A stretch of DNA of 64,000 bases from Lachnospiraceae bacterium OM04-12BH (GTDB lineage: Bacteria; Bacillota; Clostridia; Lachnospirales; Lachnospiraceae). This document shows positions 8,322 through 16,242 of the stretch, piece by piece (position 1 is the stretch's first letter; the number at the start of each line of letters is the position of its first letter). The notes below the pieces were generated by a model, which did not search any database, was not told the DNA's origin, and saw only the letters and a program-made list of their open reading frames with translations. Location of the stretch: the NCBI GenBank assembly GCA_003490145.1, contig QULQ01000007.1, forward strand, positions 124,001 through 188,000. Direction: 5' to 3'. The translations under genes were made by a program, and so were the position numbers.

Positions 8322-9761
8322 ATGAATAAAAGAAAAATAGTCAGTTTTATTGGAAGAATCATATTGATTGAAGCGGCTCTCATGGTACTGCCGCTTTTTG
8401 TTGCCTTGTATTATGGAGATGGAGATGCATGGGTTTTTGCGGTTACGATCCTGGCGGCACTGATCCCAGGGGTACTTATGGCAAGAGTCAGGCAGTCGGA
8501 CAGAAGACTCAGCAGCAGGGATGGATACTTTATCGTGGCGGCGACCTGGATCATCATTTCCCTGATCGGTGCCATGCCGCTGTATATGGCAGGGGGATTC
8601 CGTTCCTACTGGAGTGCCCTGTTTGAGATCGCATCCGGTTTCAGCACCACAGGCGCTTCTGTGCTGGCGCAGCCGGAGCTCCTTGGACATGGCGTTCTGT
8701 TCTGGAGAAGCTTTACCCATTGGATCGGTGGTATGGGTGTCCTGGTATTTGTAATGATGGTCATGCCTATGGAAAATGACAATTCCATGCATCTTGTACG
8801 TGCAGAGGTGCCGGGACCTACTGCAGGCAAGCTGGTGCCGAGAATGCGGACTACATCTATGATCCTGTATGGTATATATGCAGCCATGACGATGATACTG
8901 CTTGTTTTGCTCCTGCTTGGGGGAATGCCGTTATTTGACAGCTTCTGTATAGCCTTTGGAACAGCAGGAACCGGTGGATTTGCAGTGTCGTCAGCGGGCG
9001 TGGCCGGTTATCACAGTGCTTATATTGAGATCCTGCTTGGAATTTTTATGCTGTTATTTGGCGTAAACTTTAATGTATACCATCTTCTGCTTCTCGGCAA
9101 GGTAAAGGATGCACTGAAATCGGAAGAGGTAAAAGCTTATCTTGGAATTGTAATTACAGCCACTGTATTGATTTCTATCAATACCTTCAGCCGGGTGACA
9201 GGACTTGGAACAACAGTCAGGAATGCATTTTTTCAGGTGGCTAGTATTATGACCACATCCGGTTTTGCCACGGTGGACTTTAATTTCTGGCCTGAATTTT
9301 CCAAGCATACGCTTGTACTTCTAATGATTATCGGTGCCTGTGCCGGATCTACCGGAGGTGGCTTCAAGGTATCAAGACTGATCATCCTGTTAAAGGCCAT
9401 GATGGCAGAGGTAAGGCATATCATTACGCCGAAGGCGATCAATCCCGTGAGGATTGATGGTAAGCCTATTGATAAGGAAACACTGAATTCCATCAGGATC
9501 TACGCAGCAGCTTATCTGATCCTGATCTGTCTGTTTACCTGGATCCTTTCCCTGGATGGCAAGGATCTGACGACCAATGTGACAGCAGTGCTGTCCTGCT
9601 TTAACAATATAGGACCGGGACTTGGCGGTGTCGGCCCCATGAATAACTTCGGGATTTACTCTGACTGGGCACAGGTACTGCTATCCCTTTGTATGCTGAC
9701 AGGAAGACTGGAGATATTCCCTATGCTGCTTCTGTTTGGAAGATCCATGCATACCAGATAG
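8322..9761 (+). CDS. trkH: Trk/Ktr potassium transporter membrane subunit TrkH
   Basis: A 479-residue polytopic protein of the TrkH family. The four degenerate selectivity-filter loops are visible (GFSTTGASV, GTAGTGGFAV, IMTTSGFAT, NNIGPGLGGVGP). The chosen start at 8322 has a GGAG site ten bases upstream; an earlier in-frame ATG at 8268 lies inside trkA and has no ribosome site. It forms the potassium-conducting pore with TrkA. No clear terminator follows. Confidence 0.94.
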   Translation: MNKRKIVSFIGRIILIEAALMVLPLFVALYYGDGDAWVFAVTILAALIPGVLMARVRQSDRRLSSRDGYFIVAATWIIISLIGAMPLYMAGGFRSYWSALFEIASGFSTTGASVLAQPELLGHGVLFWRSFTHWIGGMGVLVFVMMVMPMENDNSMHLVRAEVPGPTAGKLVPRMRTTSMILYGIYAAMTMILLVLLLLGGMPLFDSFCIAFGTAGTGGFAVSSAGVAGYHSAYIEILLGIFMLLFGVNFNVYHLLLLGKVKDALKSEEVKAYLGIVITATVLISINTFSRVTGLGTTVRNAFFQVASIMTTSGFATVDFNFWPEFSKHTLVLLMIIGACAGSTGGGFKVSRLIILLKAMMAEVRHIITPKAINPVRIDGKPIDKETLNSIRIYAAAYLILICLFTWILSLDGKDLTTNVTAVLSCFNNIGPGLGGVGPMNNFGIYSDWAQVLLSLCMLTGRLEIFPMLLLFGRSMHTR

Positions 9762-9787
9762 AAAAGGCAGAAAAAAAGCCCATGGGA

Positions 9788-9816
9788 TTGCTATTTTCCC
9801 GCAAATGTGCTATGAT
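9788..9816 (+). promoter_or_regulatory. Promoter for ptb-buk
   Basis: TTGCTA at 9788-9793 and TATGAT at 9811-9816 with a 17-bp spacer; a TG pair one base before the -10 makes it an extended -10 element. Confidence 0.65.
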
Positions 9817-9872
9817 TTTTTTGTTGTGATTATGTTATAAATTTAACAAATAAAAATAAGAGGTGTGAACAA

Positions 9873-10793
9873 ATGAGCAAGAATTTTGATGATTTATTGT
9901 CCAAGGTGTCAGAGTGCAGTAAGAAGATTCTGTCCGTTGCAGTGGCACAGGATAAGGCTGTGCTGGAGGCAGTTAAGGCTGCAAAGGAGCGTGGTATTGC
10001 AGATGCGATTCTGGTTGGTAATGAAGCAGAGATCCGTGAGATCGGAGCCTCCCTTTCCATGAATATGGATGAATATGAAATCATCAATGAGCCTGATGTA
10101 GTAGAGGCTTCCTTAAAGGCAGTTTCTCTTGTACACGATGGCAGGGCAGATATGTATATGAAGGGTCTTCTGGATTCCAAGACTTTCTTAAAGAGCGTGC
10201 TGAACAAGGAAGTCGGGCTTCGTACCGGACAGCCTCTTTCCCATGTGTGTGTATTTGAGATTCCCGGGATCGACCGTCTGCTTTTCTTTACAGATGTTGC
10301 ATTTATGCCTTACCCCACATTAGAGGATAAGAAGTTTATCATTAAGTATACTGTAGAGGTAGCAAAGGCCTGCGGCGTAGAGTGTCCGAAGGTAGCTCCC
10401 CTTGCAGCGGTAGAAGTAGTAAATCCCAAGATGCCTGTTACCGTAGAGGCGGCAGAGCTGACAAGAATGAACGAGGAAGGCGAGATCAAGGACTGTATCG
10501 TAGACGGACCGCTTTCTCTTGATATTGCCATTGACAGGGCAGCAGCAGAAGAAAAGGGAGCCATGGATCGTAAGATCACAGGCGATGCCGATATCCTTCT
10601 TTTCCCCGATATCCATGCAGGAAATCTGGTATACAAGGCAATCGTTCATCTTGTAAAGGTAAAGAATGGCTGTATCCTGACAGGAACCAAGGCTCCTGTT
10701 ATCCTGACATCCCGTTCTGACACATTTGAAACCAAGGTAAATTCCATTGCACTTGCTGCAGTGGTAGCAGAAGAAATGAAAAAGAATCAGTAG
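9873..10793 (+). CDS. ptb: Phosphate butyryltransferase
   Basis: A 306-residue member of the phosphate acetyl/butyryltransferase family. It converts butyryl-CoA and phosphate to butyryl phosphate and CoA. The family pattern is seen in the N-terminal NAD-like half (ILVGNEAEIREIGASL) and the C-terminal half (GDADILLFPDIHAGNLVYKA). The length and the butyrate kinase gene nine bases downstream favour butyryl over acetyl specificity. With buk it yields ATP and butyrate in the terminal fermentation pathway. Branched-chain acyl-CoAs are a known alternative substrate class. Confidence 0.92.
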   Translation: MSKNFDDLLSKVSECSKKILSVAVAQDKAVLEAVKAAKERGIADAILVGNEAEIREIGASLSMNMDEYEIINEPDVVEASLKAVSLVHDGRADMYMKGLLDSKTFLKSVLNKEVGLRTGQPLSHVCVFEIPGIDRLLFFTDVAFMPYPTLEDKKFIIKYTVEVAKACGVECPKVAPLAAVEVVNPKMPVTVEAAELTRMNEEGEIKDCIVDGPLSLDIAIDRAAAEEKGAMDRKITGDADILLFPDIHAGNLVYKAIVHLVKVKNGCILTGTKAPVILTSRSDTFETKVNSIALAAVVAEEMKKNQ

Positions 10794-10802
10794 GAGGTAA
10801 TC

Positions 10803-11870
10803 ATGTCAGTTAAGAGTTTAATCATCAATCCGGGTTCTACTTCCACCAAGATCGGTGTATTCGAAGATGAAACCCTGTTATTTGAAGAAACCCTTCGTCA
10901 TTCTACCGAAGAGATCGCACAGTATGCGTCTATCGTAGACCAGAAGGATTTCCGTAAGCAGATCATTCTTGACCTGCTGAAGGAGAAGGACTTTGATATC
11001 AGATCCCTGCAGGTAATTGTAGGCCGTGGGGGTATGTTAAAGCCGATCCCGGGTGGCACCTATGCAGTCAGTGATGATCTGCTTCATGACCTGAAGATCG
11101 GTAAGCAGGGACAGCATGCATCCAATCTTGGCGGCATTCTGGCAAGAGAGATCGGGGACGAAATCGGTGTTCCTTCCTATATCGTTGACCCTGTCGTAGT
11201 AGATGAGCTGATGCCTATCGCAAGATATTCAGGTGTACCGGAGCTTCCAAGAACGAGCGTGTTCCATGCCCTGAACCAGAAGGCTGTAGCCAAGAGATAT
11301 GCGAAGGAGAAGGGCGTTTCCTATGAATCCCTGAATCTGATCGTAGTACATATGGGCGGTGGTGTTTCTGTAGGCGCCCATGAAAAGGGACGTGTCATTG
11401 ATGTATTCAATGCCCTTGATGGAGACGGTGCTTTCTCACCTGAGAGAGCCGGAGCAGTTCCTTCAGGCGCACTGATCAGGATGTGCTTCTCAGGTGAATA
11501 TACCGAGAAGGAAGTTTACAAGAAGATCGTTGGCGGCGGCGGATTCAATGCATATCTTGGAACCAATGATATGCGTGATGTTGCCAAGATGATCGATGAA
11601 GGTGATACACATGCTGATGAGGTAAGAGAGGCATTTATCCTTCAGGTCTGCAAGAATATTGGTTCCATGTCCTGCGTATTAAAAGGCAAGGTAGATGCGA
11701 TCATCGTTACCGGTGGCATTGCTTACAATAAGGCAGTGGTTGACAAGATGGAAGAGAGAGCCGGATTTATTGCTCCATTCACCGTATATCCCGGAGAAGA
11801 TGAGCTGCTTGCCCTGGCACAGGGTGCGCTCCGTGTATTAAACGGCGAAGAAAAGGCAATGGAATATTAA
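10803..11870 (+). CDS. buk: Butyrate kinase
   Basis: A 355-residue acetokinase-family (ASKHA fold) enzyme that transfers phosphate from butyryl phosphate to ADP. The N-terminal signature [14 protein letters not shown] is at residues 9-22 and the second phosphate-binding region [11 protein letters not shown] near 183-193. GGAGG precedes the ATG. The pair ptb-buk is co-transcribed and ended by the terminator at 11902. The kinase route, rather than butyryl-CoA:acetate CoA-transferase, is found in only part of the gut butyrate producers. Confidence 0.94.
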   Translation: MSVKSLIINPGSTSTKIGVFEDETLLFEETLRHSTEEIAQYASIVDQKDFRKQIILDLLKEKDFDIRSLQVIVGRGGMLKPIPGGTYAVSDDLLHDLKIGKQGQHASNLGGILAREIGDEIGVPSYIVDPVVVDELMPIARYSGVPELPRTSVFHALNQKAVAKRYAKEKGVSYESLNLIVVHMGGGVSVGAHEKGRVIDVFNALDGDGAFSPERAGAVPSGALIRMCFSGEYTEKEVYKKIVGGGGFNAYLGTNDMRDVAKMIDEGDTHADEVREAFILQVCKNIGSMSCVLKGKVDAIIVTGGIAYNKAVVDKMEERAGFIAPFTVYPGEDELLALAQGALRVLNGEEKAMEY

Positions 11871-11901
11871 TCCGTTCCGGAGCAGGAAAACAGGAAAATA
11901 C

Positions 11902-11937
11902 AGAGGACACAGTGATCTAAGCTGTGTCTTCTTTTTT
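11902..11937 (+). terminator. ptb-buk terminator
   Basis: AGAGGACACAG pairs with CTGTGTCTTCT (one G-U) around a 9-nt loop and is followed by six T. Confidence 0.85.
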
Positions 11938-11972
11938 ACGAATAAACGGAAGAACAGGAGGAAAGAGAATAA

Positions 11973-13028
11973 ATGCTTTTATTTACATGTGATTATCTGG
12001 AGGGAGCCCATGAGAAGATCCTGCAAAGGCTTGCAGAAACCAATCTGGAAAAGATGCCGGGATATGAGAACGATCCTTACTGTATCAGCGCTGCAGAGAA
12101 GATCAGGGCAGCCTGTGAATGTCCGGAAGGAAGCGTATTCTTTACTGTAGGAGGGACACAGACCAATGCGGTAGTGATCTCTACGATGCTGCAAAGCTGT
12201 GAGGGAGTGCTGGCAGCGGATACCGGTCATGTGAATGTGCATGAAGCGGGTGCTATTGAATACACAGGGCATAAGGTGCTGTCACTTCCTGCATATGAGG
12301 GGAAGATGAAAGCACCGGACCTGAAGGATTATCTGGTGAATTTTTATAAGGATCCCTCCCATGAGCATATGGTAATCCCGGGAATGGTATATCTGTCTTA
12401 TCCCACAGAATATGGAACCCTGTATACGAAAAAGGAACTGACGGATATTTATGAGGTGTGCAGGGAATATCAGATTCCTCTTTATGTAGATGGGGCAAGG
12501 CTCGGCTACGGATTGATGAGCGCAGCAGCCGATCTGACCCTGCCGGAGCTTGCCAGACTCTGTGATGTCTTTTATATAGGGGGTACCAAGGTTGGGGCAC
12601 TTTGCGGAGAGGCAGTCGTATTTCCAAAGGGGAATGAGCCGGAGTACTTTATTACAAAGATCAAACAGCGTGGTGCCATGCTGGCCAAGGGAAGACTGCT
12701 TGGCGTACAGTTTGATACCCTATTTACGGACGGACTTTATTTTAAGATCAGTGCACATGCCATCGGTATGGCAGAGATGCTGAAAAGGGAACTGAAGGAT
12801 ATGGGCTATACCTTTTATCTGGATTCTCCGACCAATCAGCAGTTTCTTGTGCTGACTGATCAGGAGGCAGATACACTGACAGCAAAGGGGGCAGGCTATG
12901 ATCTCTTTGCCAGAGTAGATGAAAACCATGTGGTCTGCCGCTTCTGTACAAGCTGGGCAACCAGAGAAGAGGATATGAGGGAGCTATTGCAGATCCTGAA
13001 GGAATGCAGGCTGGCTTCCATAAGCTGA
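11973..13028 (+). CDS. Low-specificity threonine aldolase-like PLP enzyme
   Basis: A 351-residue fold-type I PLP enzyme of the beta-eliminating lyase/threonine aldolase family, which cleaves L-threonine or allo-threonine to glycine and acetaldehyde. The PLP lysine is expected at Lys206 in YIGGTKVGAL; the DGAR motif that binds cofactor and carboxylate is at 173-176, and HVNVHEAGAIEYTGHK near 86-101 is family-typical. AGGAGG precedes the ATG. A related aromatic amino-acid lyase activity cannot be excluded. Confidence 0.88.
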   Translation: MLLFTCDYLEGAHEKILQRLAETNLEKMPGYENDPYCISAAEKIRAACECPEGSVFFTVGGTQTNAVVISTMLQSCEGVLAADTGHVNVHEAGAIEYTGHKVLSLPAYEGKMKAPDLKDYLVNFYKDPSHEHMVIPGMVYLSYPTEYGTLYTKKELTDIYEVCREYQIPLYVDGARLGYGLMSAAADLTLPELARLCDVFYIGGTKVGALCGEAVVFPKGNEPEYFITKIKQRGAMLAKGRLLGVQFDTLFTDGLYFKISAHAIGMAEMLKRELKDMGYTFYLDSPTNQQFLVLTDQEADTLTAKGAGYDLFARVDENHVVCRFCTSWATREEDMRELLQILKECRLASIS

Positions 13029-13065
13029 AAAAGAAAAACCGAAATGGATCAGCCTTTGACACAGA

Positions 13066-13093
13066 TTGACAGAAAATTGTATACTGGTATAAA
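13066..13093 (+). promoter_or_regulatory. Promoter for the trpB2-type gene
   Basis: TTGACA at 13066-13071 and TATAAA at 13088-13093 with a 16-bp spacer and a TG immediately before the -10 region. A second TTGACA lies at 13056. Confidence 0.6.
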
Positions 13094-13133
13094 ATGAGTT
13101 AAACAACAGAGGGGAAAAGGAGAATCTGATAAG

Positions 13134-14522
13134 ATGAGTGATAAGAATAACATTCCTTATAAAATTTATTTGGAAGAAAATGAAATGCCAGACAGCTGGT
13201 ATAACGTGCGGGCGGATATGAAGAATAAGCCGGCGCCATTATTAAATCCAGGCACGCAAAAGCCCCTGACATTTGAAGAGATGAGAGGGATCTTCTGCGA
13301 TGAGCTTTGCAGACAGGAGCTGGATGATACCACTCCCTATTTTAAAATTCCGGATGAAATCCGTAAGTTTTACAGAATGTATCGTCCTTCACCGCTTGTC
13401 AGAGCTTACTGCCTGGAGGAAAAGCTGCAGACACCGGCAAAGATTTATTATAAGTTCGAAGGAAATAATACCAGTGGAAGCCATAAGCTGAATTCAGCCA
13501 TTGCACAGGCTTATTATGCCAAGAAGCAGGGACTTAAGGGTGTGACTACAGAGACCGGAGCCGGTCAGTGGGGAACAGCGCTTTCCATGGCCTGTGCCTA
13601 TCTGGATCTTGACTGTAATGTATATATGGTAAAGTGCTCTTATGAACAGAAGCCCTTCCGAAGAGAGGTTATGAGAACCTACGGGGCGAAGGTGACACCT
13701 TCTCCTTCAGAAACAACAGAGGTAGGAAGAAAGATCCTGAGGGAATTCCCCGGAACAACAGGCAGTCTTGGATGTGCAATCTCTGAGGCAGTAGAAGCAG
13801 CAATCTCCAAAGAGGGTTATCGTTATGTACTGGGATCTGTACTGAACCAGGTACTGCTTCACCAGACAGTGATCGGTCTGGAGGCCAAGGCGGCTATGGA
13901 TAAATATGGAATCAAACCGGATATGATCATTGGATGTGCTGGTGGAGGATCAAACCTTGGTGGGCTGATCTCTCCTTTTGCAGGTGAAATGCTAAGAGGT
14001 GAGGCAGATTATGATATTGTCGCAGTGGAACCTGCCTCCTGTCCAAGCCTTACGAGAGGAAAATTTGTATATGATTTCTGTGATACAGGAAAGGTATGTC
14101 CTCTGGCGAAAATGTACACACTGGGAAGCGGCTTTATCCCGGCACCGAATCATGCAGGCGGACTCCGCTATCATGGCATGAGCTCTATCCTGTCACAGCT
14201 TTATCATGATGGATACATGAGAGCCATGAGTGTGGAGCAGACAGCGGTATTTAAGGCAGCAGAGCAGTTCGCAAGAGTAGAAGGCATCCTTCCTGCACCG
14301 GAAAGCTCCCATGCGATCAAGGTGGCGATCGATGAAGCACTGAAATGCAAGGAGACAGGTGAGGAGAAGACAATCCTCTTTGGACTTACCGGAACAGGTT
14401 ACTTTGATATGATGGCTTATGAACGCTTCAATAATGGAGAGATGGTGGATTATATTCCGACAGATGAGGATCTGGCAAAGGGATTTGCCGGGATTCCGAA
14501 GTTCCCTGGGAATGAGTTTTAG
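13134..14522 (+). CDS. TrpB2-type tryptophan synthase beta-like PLP enzyme
   Basis: A 462-residue fold-type II PLP protein, longer than the classical TrpB (about 400). The PLP lysine is Lys118 in TSGSHKLNSA, the phosphate-binding glycine loop CAGGGSNLGG is near residues 264-273, and ETGAGQWG near 136-143 is the usual TrpB substrate loop. The long N-terminal extension and the stand-alone position, with no trpA or other trp gene near, place it in the TrpB2 group, which can make tryptophan from indole and serine without TrpA. Indole salvage is a plausible role; other beta-replacements remain possible. Confidence 0.88.
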   Translation: MSDKNNIPYKIYLEENEMPDSWYNVRADMKNKPAPLLNPGTQKPLTFEEMRGIFCDELCRQELDDTTPYFKIPDEIRKFYRMYRPSPLVRAYCLEEKLQTPAKIYYKFEGNNTSGSHKLNSAIAQAYYAKKQGLKGVTTETGAGQWGTALSMACAYLDLDCNVYMVKCSYEQKPFRREVMRTYGAKVTPSPSETTEVGRKILREFPGTTGSLGCAISEAVEAAISKEGYRYVLGSVLNQVLLHQTVIGLEAKAAMDKYGIKPDMIIGCAGGGSNLGGLISPFAGEMLRGEADYDIVAVEPASCPSLTRGKFVYDFCDTGKVCPLAKMYTLGSGFIPAPNHAGGLRYHGMSSILSQLYHDGYMRAMSVEQTAVFKAAEQFARVEGILPAPESSHAIKVAIDEALKCKETGEEKTILFGLTGTGYFDMMAYERFNNGEMVDYIPTDEDLAKGFAGIPKFPGNEF

Positions 14523-14539
14523 ATCAGAATGATAAAGAG

Positions 14540-14566
14540 CAGTCCGGCAGATTATCTGCCGGACTG
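14540..14566. repeat. Perfect 12-bp inverted repeat downstream of the trpB2-type gene
   Basis: CAGTCCGGCAGA and TCTGCCGGACTG are separated by TTA. No T-run follows directly, so it is not a classical terminator by itself, but it would fold in transcripts from either strand. Confidence 0.85.
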
Positions 14567-14650
14567 GATCGCACTGCGGCAAAAGGGTAGATGTCACTTA
14601 AAGCGACCCAACGCAGGCGGAGAATCCTGCAAGCAGGATTTTTCTTACAG
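14566..14650 (+). repeat. Repeat element A, shared with 48676-48748
   Basis: An ungapped 61-nt block starting GGATCGCACTGC and ending GGCGGAGAATC matches 45 of 61 positions of a block at 48676-48736, with mostly transition differences. After it both copies continue to TTTCTTAC. Each copy lies beside an Rpn-family gene, although the gene orientation relative to the repeat differs. It may be a mobile-element remnant or a structured RNA. Confidence 0.7.
14623..14643 (+). terminator. Likely terminator of the trpB2-type transcript
   Basis: AATCCTGC and GCAGGATT form a compact hairpin followed by five T on the plus strand, within repeat element A and 100 bp after the stop codon. Confidence 0.6.
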
Positions 14651-14652
14651 GA

Positions 14653-15774
14653 TCATAAATTTTTAAGTCTGGATAATTCTGCCTGCAGAGCAGCAATAGT
14701 GGCAGCACTTTTGGAGAGAAGAGAGTCCTTTTCGGCGAGGGCAGAGTCCTTTTCAGTGAGGGCGGAGTCCTTTTCAGCGATCAGAGACTCTTTTTCAGCA
14801 ATAGCAGCATTCATTTCAGCAATAACAGCCGTGTTCTCTGCAATTGTGGCATTCTGTATATCCACTTCCTTCTGCAGTTCATCGATCATATATCTGACAG
14901 TATTCCTGTCCATTTCCCGTAATTCCTCAGAAAAGAAACCCATAATATTCTCCACATTCCGGCACATCTGATAGAGTGTCTCATACATTGGCTTGAACTG
15001 TGGGAAGCTGGTGATAAGTCGGATAATTTCATCCGGGTCATCTATAGATAGAAATATCATCCAGGCTTCCAACAATGTAGTTACCTTTTTATTGTGCATT
15101 TTTGAACGGAAAATGTCAAGACTTATAAAAATATAATCCTGCAGAAGATCCATGGAAAGTCCGGAATCGAAGGATACTTTGGAACGGTGGATCCAATGGT
15201 CAGGACATTTCTTTAATTCATCCGGGCTTTTCTCGTACAGAACAATCAGATAAACCTTGCTGATGTTGCGGTAGGAGAAAGTGTCCCTGCCGGTAACGGG
15301 ATCTATGGAGCGTTGTCTTACCCGTTTATACTGGCGCAGGAGCATATCTGAGGAATAGCAGGCACACCTTGCTCCAGGAAAAGCGTAACCGATTTTCTGG
15401 ACTTCGATATTTGCAAGAGAGCCGTCCTCAAGTTCAACGATAATGTCTGTGATCAGCAGGGAGCTTTCGTCAGAAAGTCTGGTGGAATCATTGGGAAGCA
15501 CCTCTTTGATCCTGACCTTGCGGTTTAGCAGGGCGGTCAGGAAGGATTCCAGTCTGGTAGGGTCATACTCCGGGTTCATGACCTCCTTGAAGAAGGAGTC
15601 ATACAGAACCTTGATGCCTCTGGCACCGGAGCAGAAATCAAGGAATTCCTTCTGCTGCAGGACAGTCCAGCTTTCAAAAAGCTGCTGCATTCTTGGATTT
15701 GTGTAGATTCGCTGGAGAATTTCTTCTCTGCTCTGGATCATTGGAAAATAAGATTTTAGTAGATTTGTGGCCAT
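14653..15774 (-). CDS. Rpn-family PD-(D/E)XK nuclease with C-terminal heptad repeats
   Basis: A 373-residue protein of the Rpn/putative transposase group (PD-(D/E)XK nuclease family), associated with recombination-promoting DNA cleavage. The core motif is seen near residues 108-130 as IIVELEDGSLANIEVQKIG (acidic residue, then ExQ). The C-terminal 60 residues are a coiled coil with near-identical seven-residue units (EKDSALT, EKDSALA, EKDSLLS). The start has a strong AGGAGGG site. Such genes are multicopy in Lachnospiraceae; a second one is at 49014. Whether it acts in genome rearrangement or defence is unknown. Confidence 0.86.
   Translation of the reverse strand: MATNLLKSYFPMIQSREEILQRIYTNPRMQQLFESWTVLQQKEFLDFCSGARGIKVLYDSFFKEVMNPEYDPTRLESFLTALLNRKVRIKEVLPNDSTRLSDESSLLITDIIVELEDGSLANIEVQKIGYAFPGARCACYSSDMLLRQYKRVRQRSIDPVTGRDTFSYRNISKVYLIVLYEKSPDELKKCPDHWIHRSKVSFDSGLSMDLLQDYIFISLDIFRSKMHNKKVTTLLEAWMIFLSIDDPDEIIRLITSFPQFKPMYETLYQMCRNVENIMGFFSEELREMDRNTVRYMIDELQKEVDIQNATIAENTAVIAEMNAAIAEKESLIAEKDSALTEKDSALAEKDSLLSKSAATIAALQAELSRLKNL
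14713..14840. repeat. 21-bp tandem repeat array within the Rpn gene
   Basis: Plus-strand units resembling GGCAGAGTCCTTTTCAGTGA recur about every 21 bp (at roughly 14722, 14743, 14764 and 14785, decaying beyond). They encode the heptad units of the coiled-coil tail. In-frame gain or loss of units would change coiled-coil length without breaking the gene. Confidence 0.75.
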
Positions 15775-16104
15775 AGACAGCCCTCCTTATGTGAAATAGA
15801 CGTGTGTTTTTGCATGCAGAATAGACGAGACCATGGTGGTCTGAAAACTGTTGCTATTATATCCAAAAACAAAAGTGAATAGTTACATCATGCAGACCTG
15901 TTCTGAAAACATCCGGCGAAGTGCCATAAGATAAAAATAATAGAATCAACATGATCTTCCTGAAATCCCGGAAACGGGTGGGAATGAAGCAAGTATAACA
16001 CAGGTGATGGCAGGGAGCAAGTGTAAAGATGGCAAATTTCCTGTTATGAGTATAAATTTTATAAAAATTTCAGGAATCCATATGAGTTCTTCACAGAGTG
16101 GCAG
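15775..16104. other. Gene-free stretch between the Rpn gene and secA
   Basis: No coding region with a ribosome site is seen. A small inverted repeat AGACCA-TGG-TGGTCT lies at 15828-15842, about 55 bp upstream of the Rpn start, and a minus-strand TATAAT is at 15861-15856 without a convincing -35. The rest is AT-rich and featureless to me. Confidence 0.5.
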
Positions 16105-16133
16105 TTGAATAAACGAAAGGAATCTGTTACAAT
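16105..16133 (+). promoter_or_regulatory. Promoter for secA
   Basis: TTGAAT at 16105-16110 and TACAAT at 16128-16133 with a 17-bp spacer. It overlaps an upstream in-frame ATG at 16105, which therefore cannot be the translation start of secA. Confidence 0.7.
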
Positions 16134-16242
16134 AAAAATTGCAGTTTTTTGCCTCAGTGAGAGGAAAACTTTTCCGGTCAGGATGAGAGAGGGCAGGATT
16201 TACCGTTTTCACAGGATCGGAGAGAAAGGCAATGGTACAGAT

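Noticed and set aside
14653..15774. Rpn gene as a complete insertion sequence
   Set aside because: No terminal inverted repeats with target duplication are visible around it; only the diverged repeat on one side.
16105..16242. 46-residue N-terminal extension of SecA
   Set aside because: The upstream ATG overlaps the -35 of a 17-bp-spaced promoter, and SecA proteins normally begin at the [13 protein letters not shown] segment.
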